Assembly: GCF_001612885.1 (NCBI RefSeq)
Contig: NZ_BDBH01000005.1
Location: forward strand, 186,001 to 250,000
DNA from: Nocardia harenae NBRC 108248
GTDB taxonomy: Bacteria; Actinomycetota; Actinomycetes; Mycobacteriales; Mycobacteriaceae
Direction: 5' to 3'
DNA: 64,000 bases
In this document: in pieces, positions 7,588-15,162 of the stretch
Numbering within the stretch: the first letter of the stretch is position 1
Layout of the letters: each line of letters starts with the position of its first letter
Translations under genes and position numbers: made by a program
Notes under the pieces: generated by a model
Told to the model about the DNA's origin: nothing
What the model saw: the letters and a program-made list of their open reading frames with translations, nothing else
Databases searched by the model: none

Positions 7588-7973
7588 CGCATACCACCGA
7601 ACGCCGCGCCCGAGCACCACTGCGGCAGCCCGAAGCGCGTCCAGGCGTTCCCCGTCGCCGGACGCGGCACCCAGGCAGGCAACCGGAGCTTGTTCGCGAA
7701 CCTCTGCAGCGCCTGGGTCGCGGCGAACTCGCCCGCGCCGGTCATCGTGTAGTAGCGGCGCGCCCGGCGTCCCTCGACCTTCGGGTCGATGTCCTCGAGG
7801 TGCCCGTCGATCCACCCGGCCTTTTCCAGCCGGGCCAGGATCGGGTACAGCGAGCCACTCGAGATCCCGGCCGCGCGCATGATCTCGAACCCGTAGTGCG
7901 GCTCCTTGGGGTTGTCCAGGAACGTGCGTAGGACCACCGCGGTGGTCTCAGTAATCCGAACCTCATCAGCCAT
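7584..7973 (-). CDS. PadR family transcriptional regulator
   Basis: A 129-residue winged-helix protein. Residues 1-90 hold the PadR pattern: VLRTFLDNPKEPHYGFEIM, ISSGSLYPILARLEKAGWI (recognition helix) and the wing RRARRYYTMTGAG. PadR proteins usually repress their own operon by binding AT-rich sites and release DNA on binding small ligands. The C-terminal 40 residues are shorter than the dimerising helices of long PadRs. The upstream region has two perfect 12-bp repeats (7981-7992 and 8005-8016) that are the likely binding sites. Confidence 0.85.
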   Translation of the reverse strand: MADEVRITETTAVVLRTFLDNPKEPHYGFEIMRAAGISSGSLYPILARLEKAGWIDGHLEDIDPKVEGRRARRYYTMTGAGEFAATQALQRFANKLRLPAWVPRPATGNAWTRFGLPQWCSGAAFGGMR

Positions 7974-7980
7974 GACGCAA

Positions 7981-8016
7981 GTCTACATAGGGTTAAAATC
8001 GAAGGTCTACATAGGG
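7981..8016 (-). promoter_or_regulatory. Direct-repeat operator upstream of padR-like gene
   Basis: GTCTACATAGGG occurs twice, at 7981-7992 and 8005-8016, with a 24-bp period separated by the AT-rich TTAAAATCGAAG. The first copy begins eight bases from the PadR start codon, so binding would cover the promoter and leader. The two turns of helix between copies favour two dimers on one face. Confidence 0.6.
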
Positions 8017-8038
8017 TGTCCGCCACACCGGTCCGAGC

Positions 8039-8242
8039 TCAGTTCCGGGTCTCCCTCGGACCCTTCCCATCCCGGATGCGGGCGATGTACTCGCGGGAGA
8101 AGTCGGCGTCCCGGCCGATCGCGCTGATTCCGACCCCGGCCGCCAGCGCTGCCTTGATCGCGGCGAACAGCTCGGCGCGAGCGTTGTCGTAGACCTCGCG
8201 GGCGGCCCGCACCGCGGCCCGGTGCTCGTCGTCTCGGTTCAT
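8039..8242 (-). CDS. Small helix-turn-helix protein divergent from the methyltransferase
   Basis: A 67-residue basic protein from the ATG at 8242 (NRDDEHRAAV...). Its C-terminal half, LAAGVGISAIGRDADFSREYIARI, has the length and pattern of a helix-turn-helix. It is transcribed divergently from the cytosine methyltransferase across a shared region containing a perfect 14-bp inverted repeat, the layout of a controller protein with its methylase. An in-frame ATG at 8284 would place the operator inside the gene and lacks a spaced ribosome site, so the shorter form is preferred. No restriction enzyme is adjacent. Confidence 0.55.
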   Translation of the reverse strand: MNRDDEHRAAVRAAREVYDNARAELFAAIKAALAAGVGISAIGRDADFSREYIARIRDGKGPRETRN

Positions 8243-8259
8243 GCCCGACAGCATCGCAC

Positions 8260-8327
8260 ACTTTGTTGCCAACACAGTTGACATACCTCCGGCCGTGCCT
8301 CACTGTGAACATAGTTGGCAACAAAGT
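8260..8327. promoter_or_regulatory. Divergent promoter operator with 14-bp inverted repeat
   Basis: ACTTTGTTGCCAAC (8260-8273) and its exact complement GTTGGCAACAAAGT (8314-8327) flank 40 bases between the small HTH gene and the methyltransferase gene. Each arm contains GTTGNCAAC, itself nearly symmetrical, and each is followed inward by a GTCAAC/GTGAAC-type half site, so up to four half-sites may be present. Confidence 0.6.
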
Positions 8328-8347
8328 TCACCTATGGAGGTGCTGGG

Positions 8348-9979
8348 GTGCTGAGATCGACGGTGTATTTCGCCGGATGGGGCGGGGACTCACTCGGGTG
8401 GGACGAGGTGCCCGGGGTCGAGCTGCGGATCGCGGCCAACCACAACGAGACCGCGGTGGCGGTGCACGCGCTGAACTTCCCGGACGCCGAGCACCTCCCG
8501 CCCGGCGACGTCGAGGACATCGACCTGGCGACGCTACCGCCGACCGAGCTGTTCTGGGCCTCCCCGGCGTGCCCGGAATGGACCGACGCCAAGGGCGTGC
8601 GCCGCGGCTTCGACCGGTCGAACCAGTACACGATGTTCGACGAGGAGCTCGGGGTGATCGAGGACCCGGAGTCGGCGCGGTCGCGGGCGCTGGTCGAGCA
8701 GATCCCGCGGTACCTGCGGGCGATGGCCGGGCGCGGGCGCCCGGTGCTGGCCGGGGTGATGGAGAACGTCATCCAGTGCCGCCGCTGGGACCAGTGGAAC
8801 CGGTGGATCGGCGAGATCCAGGCCCTGGGCTACGCCACCCGGGTGATCGCGTTCAACTCCATGCACGCCATGCCGCGCCGGTGCGAGCGGGCCCCGCAGT
8901 CCCGCGACCGGCTCTACGTCGCCTACTGGCTCAAATCGCTGGGCCGGAAACCGGATTGGAACAAATGGCTGCGCCCGCACGCCTGGTGCTTCACCTGCGA
9001 CACCGTGGTCGACGCGGTGCAGTCGTGGAAGCAGCCCGGCGCGGAGATGGGCCGCTACGGCATCGCCAACGGCCAGTACGTCTACCGCTGCCCGCACCGG
9101 GCCTGCCGCAACCAGGTCATCGAGCCATTCGTCGCCCCGGCCGCGACCGCGATCGACTGGGCGCTGCCGCCCGGGGAGAAGATCGGCGCCCGCACCCGCC
9201 CGCTCAAGCCCGCCACCATGGAACGCATCCGGATCGGGCTCGCGAAGTACGCCGACACCGCCTTCCTGCAGCCGGTCGGCGGGACCTGGCGCACCGGCGC
9301 CACCCCGCTCGGAGTGCCGATGCCCACCCGCACCACCAAGGAGACCGACGCCCTCGTCGTGCCGCCCCTGGTCATCCCGACCAGCGCGAGGGCCGGGAAG
9401 CGAGCCACCACCGCGGCGCTGCCGCCGCCGACCCAGACCACCCGCCGCGAGTTCGCCGTCGCGGTGCCGCCGTTCATCACCAGCCTGCGCGGCGGCGGCT
9501 CCAAACAGTCCACCCGCACGGTCGCCGACCCGCTGGGCACCTTCTCCGCTTCCGGATTCCACCACGGCCTGGTCCAGCACCCCACCACCGGCCCGGACGC
9601 CGCAGCGCACCTGCTCGCGCCGTACTACAGCACCGGAGTCGCCAAGCCCGTGGCCGACCGGGCCATGGACACCCTCTCCACCCGGGACCGGTTCGGGCTG
9701 GTCGGCATGGACCCCGCCCAGCTGGTCGCCGAGTGCACCTACCGGATGCTCGAACCCGGCGAGATCCGCGCCGGGATGGCCTTCCCCCGCACCTTCAAAG
9801 CCCTCGGGGACAAGCGGACCCAAGCCCGCGGCTACGGCAACGCCGTCACCCCGCCGGTCGCCGAACTCATCGGCTGCGCCCTGGTCGAAGCCGTCACCGG
9901 CGAGGATATCGAACGCTTTGACACCACCCGGCCGGCGGGCACGCCCTCGCCGGATAGACCGCGGCTCGACACGCTGTGA
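8348..9979 (+). CDS. DNA (cytosine-5) methyltransferase, orphan, actinophage type
   Basis: A 543-residue C5-cytosine methyltransferase. Motif I FAGWGG (8-13) binds AdoMet; motif IV SPACPEW carries the catalytic Cys75 in the P-x-C form; motif VI is GVMENV (near 137); motif VIII QSRDRLYVAYW follows; the end has motif X GYGNAVTPPVAEL. A long insert between VIII and X (about 210-460) is the target-recognition region and includes a C-x2-C/C-x4-C cluster. The GTG at 8348 follows GGAGG by eight bases. There is no adjacent endonuclease, so it probably protects the element DNA from host restriction or marks its own DNA. It ends at a strong terminator. Confidence 0.9.
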   Translation: MLRSTVYFAGWGGDSLGWDEVPGVELRIAANHNETAVAVHALNFPDAEHLPPGDVEDIDLATLPPTELFWASPACPEWTDAKGVRRGFDRSNQYTMFDEELGVIEDPESARSRALVEQIPRYLRAMAGRGRPVLAGVMENVIQCRRWDQWNRWIGEIQALGYATRVIAFNSMHAMPRRCERAPQSRDRLYVAYWLKSLGRKPDWNKWLRPHAWCFTCDTVVDAVQSWKQPGAEMGRYGIANGQYVYRCPHRACRNQVIEPFVAPAATAIDWALPPGEKIGARTRPLKPATMERIRIGLAKYADTAFLQPVGGTWRTGATPLGVPMPTRTTKETDALVVPPLVIPTSARAGKRATTAALPPPTQTTRREFAVAVPPFITSLRGGGSKQSTRTVADPLGTFSASGFHHGLVQHPTTGPDAAAHLLAPYYSTGVAKPVADRAMDTLSTRDRFGLVGMDPAQLVAECTYRMLEPGEIRAGMAFPRTFKALGDKRTQARGYGNAVTPPVAELIGCALVEAVTGEDIERFDTTRPAGTPSPDRPRLDTL

Positions 9980-10003
9980 CCCCGCCGACCCTGATCGGCG
10001 GGG
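9980..10003. terminator. Bidirectional-type terminator after the methyltransferase
   Basis: A perfect 9-bp stem CCCCGCCGA/TCGGCGGGG with a 6-base loop starts at the methyltransferase stop codon and is followed by CCACAGCCTTTTG. It separates this gene from the convergent small gene at 10040-10285. Confidence 0.75.
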
Positions 10004-10039
10004 CCACAGCCTTTTGTCCGTGATCTAGGCAGAGCCGAA

Positions 10040-10285
10040 TCAGAGGGTGGCGCCGCGCTTCTTCTCGTCGGAGTTCTTGCGCACCTGCACGGCCAGCGGG
10101 ATGTACTTCGAGACCGAGAGGTGGAGCGTGCCGACCGGCTCGCCCAGGTCCACTGCCACCAGCTCGGTCACGCCCTGCCGCTCGGCGTCTTGCTGAGCCC
10201 TTTTCAGCTGCGTCACCACCAGCTCGGCGTAACCGTCAGCGATCCGGAATTCCTGACCACCGTAATGAAGCGTGCTCTTCGCCAT
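10040..10285 (-). CDS. Small unknown protein
   Basis: An 81-residue protein with a compact alpha/beta pattern (KSTLHYGGQEFRIADGYAEL, then LKRAQQDAERQ and a strand VGTLHLSVSKYIPLAVQV). The ATG at 10285 is preceded by an excellent AGGAGGAAA ribosome site, so it is surely translated. It is not recognised. The next gene upstream (10360-10539) is of similar size and in the same direction, and the pair is probably co-transcribed. Confidence 0.7.
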   Translation of the reverse strand: MAKSTLHYGGQEFRIADGYAELVVTQLKRAQQDAERQGVTELVAVDLGEPVGTLHLSVSKYIPLAVQVRKNSDEKKRGATL

Positions 10286-10359
10286 TTTCCTCCTGTCATG
10301 TCAATGATCGGCCACACACGGTGCTGACCACCGGTGCGGACGGCTGAGTGCTGCTCGCC

Positions 10360-10539
10360 CTACTCGGAGTCCGGCAGCCGCTCGATAGAGTTCACAGCGG
10401 AGGCCAGCAGGGCATAGACCTGCTGATCCCGGTAGTCGCTGTCGGTGAAGAAGATGACCAGCGAGCCCTTCTCCTCGAAGTAGTCCGCATCCACAGTCGC
10501 GTCGCCGAAGTTCCCCTCGTTGATCCTGAACCTCGCCAT
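10360..10539 (-). CDS. Small unknown protein
   Basis: A 59-residue protein beginning ARFRINEGNFGDATVDADYF, with a central hydrophobic strand SLVIFFTD and a C-terminal helix YALLASAVNSI. The ATG at 10539 has a GAGAGGAG ribosome site seven bases upstream; a GTG at 10545 is possible but badly spaced. It resembles cytosolic DUF-size proteins of actinophages but no family is named. It is divergent from the gene starting at about 10538. Confidence 0.6.
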   Translation of the reverse strand: MARFRINEGNFGDATVDADYFEEKGSLVIFFTDSDYRDQQVYALLASAVNSIERLPDSE

Positions 10540-10840
10540 GCCCACTCCTCTCGGTGAACGAACAAATCCGGAGGAGGTTACGCCCGAGCAGCGACATTTA
10601 CCGAAACCGCCACCCAGCGACCGTGCAAGCTGCTCGGCCGAAGACCTGGTCGAGGGGATGGCCCGGCACTTCCCGGACGTGCCCGTGTGGCTGGACTACA
10701 AGGTCCCGCTGTGGGTCGGCATCAAAGATGCCCTCGACGGCGGTCTCGGACTTGATGAGGGCCCGATCCGGCTGCGCGTGCTCGGCGACGACGTGCTCAA
10801 GCCCATCTCGGCGCAGCTGCTCGGCAAGACCGCGGCATGA
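10538..10840 (+). CDS. Small unknown protein, start uncertain
   Basis: The conserved-looking part is DLVEGMARHFPDVPVWLDYKVPLWVGIKDAL (written here in two pieces: DLVEGMARHFPDVPV and WLDYKVPLWVGIKDAL) followed by a short domain ending in AQLLGKTAA. The stop overlaps the next start (ATGA). The given ATG at 10538 is the first in frame; an ATG at 10658 after GAGGGG would give about 60 residues. A strong GGAGGAG at 10570 precedes no usual start codon in this frame. No function can be proposed. Confidence 0.45.
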   Translation: MPTPLGERTNPEEVTPEQRHLPKPPPSDRASCSAEDLVEGMARHFPDVPVWLDYKVPLWVGIKDALDGGLGLDEGPIRLRVLGDDVLKPISAQLLGKTAA

Positions 10841-11273
10841 CCGGCCAGCCGCGGCGCCGCCGCTCCGCCCTCGCCGACGAACACCCCGCCTGGTCCGCCC
10901 CGGCCCGGGTCGCACCCACCACGCCACCGCCGCCGCCGGAACCGGCCCCCGCGCCCACCGCCGCGGCGCTAGCCAGCCGGCCGCGCGAACCGCGCCGCCA
11001 GCTGCAGCACCGGCGGCCGTGCGCGGCCGCAGCCGGGACCGCGCCGAAGCCCGCGGCCGCAAGCTCGCCCGCGACACCGCCTACGCCTGGGCAGCCGCGG
11101 CGGCCCGGACCGAGGAGCGGCTGCGCGAGCTCGCCACCGAGATCGATGCCGCGATCGATCGCGGCACCCCGCCCGAGCTGCTCGCCGAATTCATCGCCGA
11201 GGCATGCGCCCGCACTGAGATCGACCTCGAACGGACCCCGAACTCCATCCGCACCGCATTGGGAATGAAGTAA
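10837..11273 (+). CDS. Unknown protein, likely frameshifted between N- and C-terminal parts
   Basis: Translation coupling (ATGA at 10837) opens a frame beginning TGQPRRRRSALADEHPAW with a proline/alanine-rich stretch. The convincing C-terminal part, RKLARDTAYAWAAAAARTEE, RLRELATEIDAAIDRG and TEIDLERTPNSIRTALGMK, lies in a different frame from about 11019. Either there is one frameshifted gene (error, mutation or programmed slip near 11000) or a separate 84-residue gene starts at the GTG at 11019. The C-terminal part is helical and charged. Function is unknown. Confidence 0.45.
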
Positions 11274-11512
11274 CCACCCGATCGCCCGCCGCATAACCGC
11301 TTGATAGCTGCGGTAGACCCTCCAGTCGAAGGTTGAGCGCCCCCGGCTCTCTGAGAGGTCTGCCCCTGCGGCGAGCAGCCGGGGCCCGGGGCAGGCGCCC
11401 CGATGCAGCCGCCAGGCTGCACAGCCCTTCCGGAATGGAGCCGCGGGGGAGTGCGTGGTGGGTGGTGACTCTCCGATCGGCCTGGGCATCTTCGATCACC
11501 CGGGTGGCGGGT

Positions 11513-11559
11513 GTCCAGGGTGGCCGCAGGCCATCGGCGCAGCCGACGCGCAGCGCCCT
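11513..11559 (+). repeat. 47-bp inverted repeat, left copy
   Basis: These 47 bases recur as an exact reverse complement at 12195-12241, 635 bases away. The copy is itself the loop of a larger hairpin: bases 11495-11520 pair with 11556-11582 (ATCACCCGGGTG at both ends, two mismatches). Confidence 0.85.
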
Positions 11560-11839
11560 GGATACCCGTCACCCGGGTGATAGGCCCGTCTCTGGCCGAG
11601 CGGAGAGGCGCCGCACACCACACCCGGCGAAAAGCAGGCGCGAGCCCGGCTCGCGGACGACGGCGCCCGCGCCGTCACACCACCCACTGCAGCACACGCC
11701 CGAGCCTTCCCCGGACCACCCCCCCGGCCGCGGATCTCTAGACCGCCACCTCCCACACACGACGCCCCCAGCCCACCCCTCGTCACCCAACCCAGCCCCG
11801 CACCAAACTTTCCGATTTCACCCCAACTCAACCACCTCC

Positions 11840-12024
11840 CACTCCTCTTCCCTCCCATACCTCACACACATTCTTTTTGATTTCTGATTGCTCCCCCCAC
11901 CCCCCGTTCCACATCACATGCGCACGCAGTGGGTATGTGATGTGGAACGGGGGGTGGGGGGAGTGAGCAGAAATCACGGCCCTGAACTACCAGGTCAGGG
12001 CAGGTATGGGAGGGAAGAGGAGTG
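11840..12024. repeat. Nested perfect inverted repeats (cruciform-type), 185 bp
   Basis: Three concentric pairs share one centre. The outer arms are 23 bp (11840-11862 with 12002-12024), the middle 9 bp (11878-11886 with 11968-11976, TGATTTCTG) and the inner 29 bp (11891-11919 with 11935-11963) around a 15-base loop. The inner arm includes a C-rich run CTCCCCCCACCCCCC. A small hairpin (CCCTGA/TCAGGG, 11980-12000) sits between the middle and outer right arms. Such structure suits a single-strand origin or a nicking substrate. Confidence 0.85.
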
Positions 12025-12025
12025 C

Positions 12026-12072
12026 ACCGAAAACTAGCCGGAGCACCAGCGGGGTTTCGGCTAGTTTTCGGT
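12026..12072. repeat. 15-bp perfect inverted repeat
   Basis: ACCGAAAACTAGCCG (12026-12040) and its exact complement (12058-12072) enclose 17 bases, starting two bases after the nested repeat. GTTTTCGG recurs just outside at 12086-12093. Confidence 0.75.
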
Positions 12073-12194
12073 TACTTCGCGGCGGGTTTTCGGTACGCCA
12101 CAGCAACACCTCCGGCAACCGATCCGGACGCCGACACCACGGTGGGACGCCCTTCCTCGGCCGGACAGCGTGAGTGCGGCCCGGCACCCGGTCA

Positions 12195-12241
12195 AGGGCG
12201 CTGCGCGTCGGCTGCGCCGATGGCCTGCGGCCACCCTGGAC
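12195..12241 (-). repeat. 47-bp inverted repeat, right copy
   Basis: Exact reverse complement of 11513-11559. It too is framed by a hairpin, but with different arms: GAGTGCGGCCCGG (12172-12184) pairs with 12248-12260, and CCTTCCTC (12151-12158) with 12273-12280. Two stem-loops thus present the same loop sequence in opposite orientation. Confidence 0.85.
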
Positions 12242-12334
12242 CGGCCACCGGGCCGCACTCGAGAAGCCTTCGGAGGAAGGACCCCGGGAACAGTCGGGGG
12301 AGGAGCCGACCCGCAGAGGTGCCGCAGACACGAA

Positions 12335-12364
12335 GAAGCCCCGCCGTGGACACGGCGGGGCTTC
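12335..12364. terminator. Terminator of the leftward transfer operon
   Basis: A perfect 14-bp stem, GAAGCCCCGCCGTG with its complement, around a 2-base loop lies 18 bases past the stop of the last operon gene. Read leftward it is followed by the pyrimidine-rich TTCGTGTCTG. It separates the operon from the repeat region. Confidence 0.8.
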
Positions 12365-12382
12365 CGGAGCGGTGGCGCTGGG

Positions 12383-12832
12383 CTACTCGGCGGCGGGCGC
12401 GCTGTAGGCGTCCACCGCGTAGATCCGGCCCGGGCCGGGCTCGGCCGGGCCGACGTAGCGCAGCCCGTCGAGCCGCCCGCCCATCTCCAATCCGCCCGCG
12501 CGGGCACGGCGCACCGCGGCGCCGATCGGCCGCTGCACGTCGCGGTCCAGGGTGACCGCGCGCAGCCCGTCGTCGGCCTCGTCGTCGCGGGCGTCGGTCT
12601 CGATGATCAACTGCGAGTCGATCACCGGGTCACCGGTGGCCGCGACCTGCGGGCGGCGGTTGATCCAGAACAGCGGCTGGCCCTTGCCGTTGTGGCGGTG
12701 GCGGCGCACCACCGCCACGATCTCGCCCGAGATCGCGGTCCCGGGCTCGACGTCGCGGCCGAACGGGTTGCGGGCGCCCTGGCCCATCAGCTCGGCGTTG
12801 ATCTGGTCCAGGTCCGACAGAGCGTTGGTCAT
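12383..12832 (-). CDS. Conserved element/phage protein, possible OB-fold
   Basis: A 149-residue protein from an ATG with a GGAGGAC ribosome site. It has the layout of a conserved actinophage and integrative-element family: a short lead, GTAISGEIVAVVRR, a GQPLFWINRRPQV segment, QLIIETDARD, then DVQRPIGAAVRRAR and a closing MGGRLDGLRYVGPAEPGPGR. The five-strand pattern suggests an OB-like fold, so single-strand DNA binding is conceivable but not shown. It is the last gene of the leftward operon, 76 bases after the preceding gene. Confidence 0.6.
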   Translation of the reverse strand: MTNALSDLDQINAELMGQGARNPFGRDVEPGTAISGEIVAVVRRHRHNGKGQPLFWINRRPQVAATGDPVIDSQLIIETDARDDEADDGLRAVTLDRDVQRPIGAAVRRARAGGLEMGGRLDGLRYVGPAEPGPGRIYAVDAYSAPAAE

Positions 12833-12908
12833 GATGTCCTCCAGGTAGAGCGGTGAAAGGTGGGATATCGGGCCGGGGCGAGCGACGCTGACCACCCCGG
12901 CAGGTTGA

Positions 12909-13760
12909 TCAGTTACTGCTCGGCAAGGCCAGTTGCGGGGCGCCGCCGGAGACCAAGCGCAGCCCGTCGCCGGTGTCGCCCTCGTCGTGCTCGGTCTTGA
13001 GCCGGTTGACGACCTTGCCGACCGTGCCCGGGTGCAGCCCGACGATCGGAGCGATCTCGCGGTAGGAATGACCGGCCTTGTGGAGCCGCCAGACCTCCGC
13101 GTCGCGCTCGGCCACCGGGTCCGGCGACACCGCTGTCGCCTCCCCGTCGCCGGGCTCCGGGCCGATGTCGCCCGCTGTCGCGCGGGTGTCGCCGCCGGGT
13201 GCGACACCGGCGACGGGTGTCGCCTGCACCGGCGACGGGGTACGAGGAACCTCCAGCAGCGCGGTCAGCGCGTGGGTGACCGCCAGCGCGGCCACCGGCG
13301 CCGCACCGGCCACCATCGCCGCGGCGAGCTGGGGCAGTTTCAACCCGTCCGCAGTCCAGGCGTGGACGCCGTTGCCAACCAGAGAGACCAGCTCAGCGGC
13401 GGCGAGCTCGCCCCAGAAGAACCGGCGCGTGGCCTCCGGGATCACGACCCCGATCCGCTCGCGGCGGTTCAACGCCACGAGCGAGAACGCGGCCTGGATG
13501 ATCGGCCCGTCCACGATCACCGGGGCACCCCACGCCAACCCGGACGGGATCCCCGACATCACCGCGACCCCGTGCAGCGCGATCGCCGACCACGAGAACG
13601 CCGCGATGCTCACCGCCGCCAGCGCCAGCAAGGCGACAACCTCGGCGACATTCCACCCCGCCGGAGCCGGTGCAGGCGACACCGAGGCGACACCCGCCGC
13701 TCCGACGGGCGGCGGCGGCGACACCGCGTCGCCCTCGTGCGACACCAGGTGCTCATTCAT
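12909..13760 (-). CDS. DUF2637 membrane protein with C-terminal helix-turn-helix
   Basis: A 283-residue protein with two parts. Residues about 35-165 carry four membrane segments matching DUF2637 (ALHGVAVMSGIPSGLAWGAP, then IVDGPIIQAAFSLVAL), a family typical of actinobacterial conjugative elements and phages and comparable to the Spd spread proteins. After a linker, residues about 215-255 (AERDAEVWRLHKAG, HSYREIAPIVGLHPGTVGKV) form a helix-turn-helix. A membrane-tethered DNA-binding protein would suit anchoring element DNA to the transfer site. The start overlaps the next upstream stop (ATGA). Confidence 0.7.
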   Translation of the reverse strand: MNEHLVSHEGDAVSPPPPVGAAGVASVSPAPAPAGWNVAEVVALLALAAVSIAAFSWSAIALHGVAVMSGIPSGLAWGAPVIVDGPIIQAAFSLVALNRRERIGVVIPEATRRFFWGELAAAELVSLVGNGVHAWTADGLKLPQLAAAMVAGAAPVAALAVTHALTALLEVPRTPSPVQATPVAGVAPGGDTRATAGDIGPEPGDGEATAVSPDPVAERDAEVWRLHKAGHSYREIAPIVGLHPGTVGKVVNRLKTEHDEGDTGDGLRLVSGGAPQLALPSSN

Positions 13761-14200
13761 CGGTCGTAACCTCCTCGATCGTTGGACGCGGCGAACGCGC
13801 TGTAGCGCGGGCGACGCACGAGACGTTCCTGCTCGGCGTGCAAGGCGTGGGCGGCCAGCTGGTCCAGGGCGTTGTCCAGGTCGCTGGCCAACTCCCGGTT
13901 ACGGGCCTCCAGCCCGGCGGCCCGGTGCTCGGCGGCGTCGCGCTCGGCGACGACGGCGGCCAGGCGCTCCTCCAGCTCGGCCGCGCGCTGGTTCGCCGCA
14001 GTCAGCCGCTCGGCCAGCTCGCCGGGCTCCGGCACCGCGGCTGCGGTGGTGATGACGGCGGGCCGGGCGGTCTTCGCCAGCGAGACCGTGCACGCGCTGC
14101 GCAGCACCGCGAGCGGCGCCGTCGACCGCGTGCTCGACATCCGCGCGGCCGCGGGCGCGGCCTGGGCGGGCATCGTGGTCTCGACGGCCGGGGCGCTCAC
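13757..14200 (-). CDS. Coiled-coil protein of the transfer operon
   Basis: A 147-residue protein with an alanine-rich lead and one long predicted coiled coil (about 55-125: LAERLTAANQRAAELEERL, AAVVAERDAAEHRAAGLEAR and LASDLDNALDQLAAHAL). The GTG at 14200 overlaps the upstream stop (GTGA) and its stop overlaps the next start, so it is made in step with its neighbours. No family is recognised; a structural or clamp role is the most that can be said. Confidence 0.6.
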   Translation of the reverse strand: MSAPAVETTMPAQAAPAAARMSSTRSTAPLAVLRSACTVSLAKTARPAVITTAAAVPEPGELAERLTAANQRAAELEERLAAVVAERDAAEHRAAGLEARNRELASDLDNALDQLAAHALHAEQERLVRRPRYSAFAASNDRGGYDR

Positions 14201-15117
14201 CGCTCCGCCCCGTCCCGCTCGTTTGCCGCCCCGATGGCCAGCGCGTTGCGGCTCCGGTGGCTCGCCAGCGCCGACTTCGGCGCGCGGCCGGGATCGGTGC
14301 TGGGCGCGTCCACAGTCCACTCGCCGTGGCCGGTGATCTCGCGGGCGTGCAGCTGGTTGCGCCGCTGCATCGCGGTGAACCGGCCGGACCCGCCGCGAGC
14401 GTGCGCGGTCTCGTACCTGTCCAGATCCCACCGCGACATCTCCGGGTGGGTCTGCCACTGCGACCGGGCGTTGTCGAGATCCCGCCAGGCGCGGGACATG
14501 TCGTTGCCCCGACCGGTCCAGTGGGTCTCGATCGCCTCGGCGGACTCGGCCAGCCGGTTGTGCTCGGTGAGGGTGCCGACCAGGCGGCTCTCGGCGTGCA
14601 GGTCCTGGACCCGGTCGTAGTCGGCGCGCATGAGCACCTCCTGGTCGTCGGCGACCCGGTCGGCGTAGCGGTAGAGGTAGCGATCGTGCGGGGCGTGGGC
14701 GATGTCGCCGCGCTGCTCGACGGCCTCGACGTAGGGGCCGGTGGCGTGCCCGTGCCGGTCGCGGGCCAGGCCCTGCTCGGCGAGGTAGCGGGCCTGGGCC
14801 TCGCTGCGCCGCTGCACCGGGGTCAGCTCGTCGGCGTGCTTCGCGGCGTGTGCCGCGGCGGCGGCCGGATTCCGGTACCACCGTTCGCTGGCCTCGCCCA
14901 GGTACACCCACTCGGCGACCCAGTCCCGCTCCTGCCAGTCGCCGCTGTTCATCCAGGGCGAGGCGTACTCGGCGGCGTCCAGAGAATCGGCCGGGTCGTA
15001 CTCGGCCGGATCGACCGGGTAGCAGGCCAGGGAGTGCAGGTAGTCGGCGCGGAAGCGCGCCTCCTGGAACGTCCCGGCACTGGGTTCGGTGCTGGTGGGA
15101 CGGGTATCGTCGTTCAT
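14197..15117 (-). CDS. Transfer-operon protein with C-terminal KSALAxHR tag (1)
   Basis: A 306-residue protein, acidic and rich in Tyr, Trp and Ala-Asp pairs (FRADYLHSLACYPVDPAEY; WYRNPAAAAAHAAKHADEL; SRWDLDRYETAHARGG). I recognise no enzyme domain. The last 28 residues contain KSALASHRSRNALAIG and end in ERDGAER, the tag shared with four other operon proteins. It has the same length as the next protein (15233-16153) and shares the feel of repeated RADY/RADF helices, so the two are probably distant duplicates. It starts at the ATG at 15117, preceded by a 115-base gap containing two hairpins. Confidence 0.65.
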   Translation of the reverse strand: MNDDTRPTSTEPSAGTFQEARFRADYLHSLACYPVDPAEYDPADSLDAAEYASPWMNSGDWQERDWVAEWVYLGEASERWYRNPAAAAAHAAKHADELTPVQRRSEAQARYLAEQGLARDRHGHATGPYVEAVEQRGDIAHAPHDRYLYRYADRVADDQEVLMRADYDRVQDLHAESRLVGTLTEHNRLAESAEAIETHWTGRGNDMSRAWRDLDNARSQWQTHPEMSRWDLDRYETAHARGGSGRFTAMQRRNQLHAREITGHGEWTVDAPSTDPGRAPKSALASHRSRNALAIGAANERDGAER

Positions 15118-15162
15118 CGGTTCGGCTCCTTCGGGATTGCGTTTCGGGATGGGTCGGGCCGT

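Larger units (their letters stand above)
11274..12334. other. Gene-free repeat-rich region, candidate replication or transfer origin
   Basis: No gene is credible across this kilobase. It contains at least four nested or spaced inverted repeats (listed separately), C-rich and AT-richer tracts around 11,740-11,900, and lies between the rightward small-gene group and the end of the leftward transfer operon. Integrative elements commonly keep their origin of replication or transfer in such a place. No Rep-binding iterons or known nic motif can be named from sight. Confidence 0.55.

Noticed and set aside
8315-8347. TTG start for the methyltransferase at 8315
   Set aside because: It would put the inverted-repeat operator inside the gene; GTG 8348 has GGAGG correctly spaced.
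11274-12334. CRISPR array in the repeat region
   Set aside because: The repeats are inverted and of differing length; there is no regular direct repeat with spacers and no cas gene.
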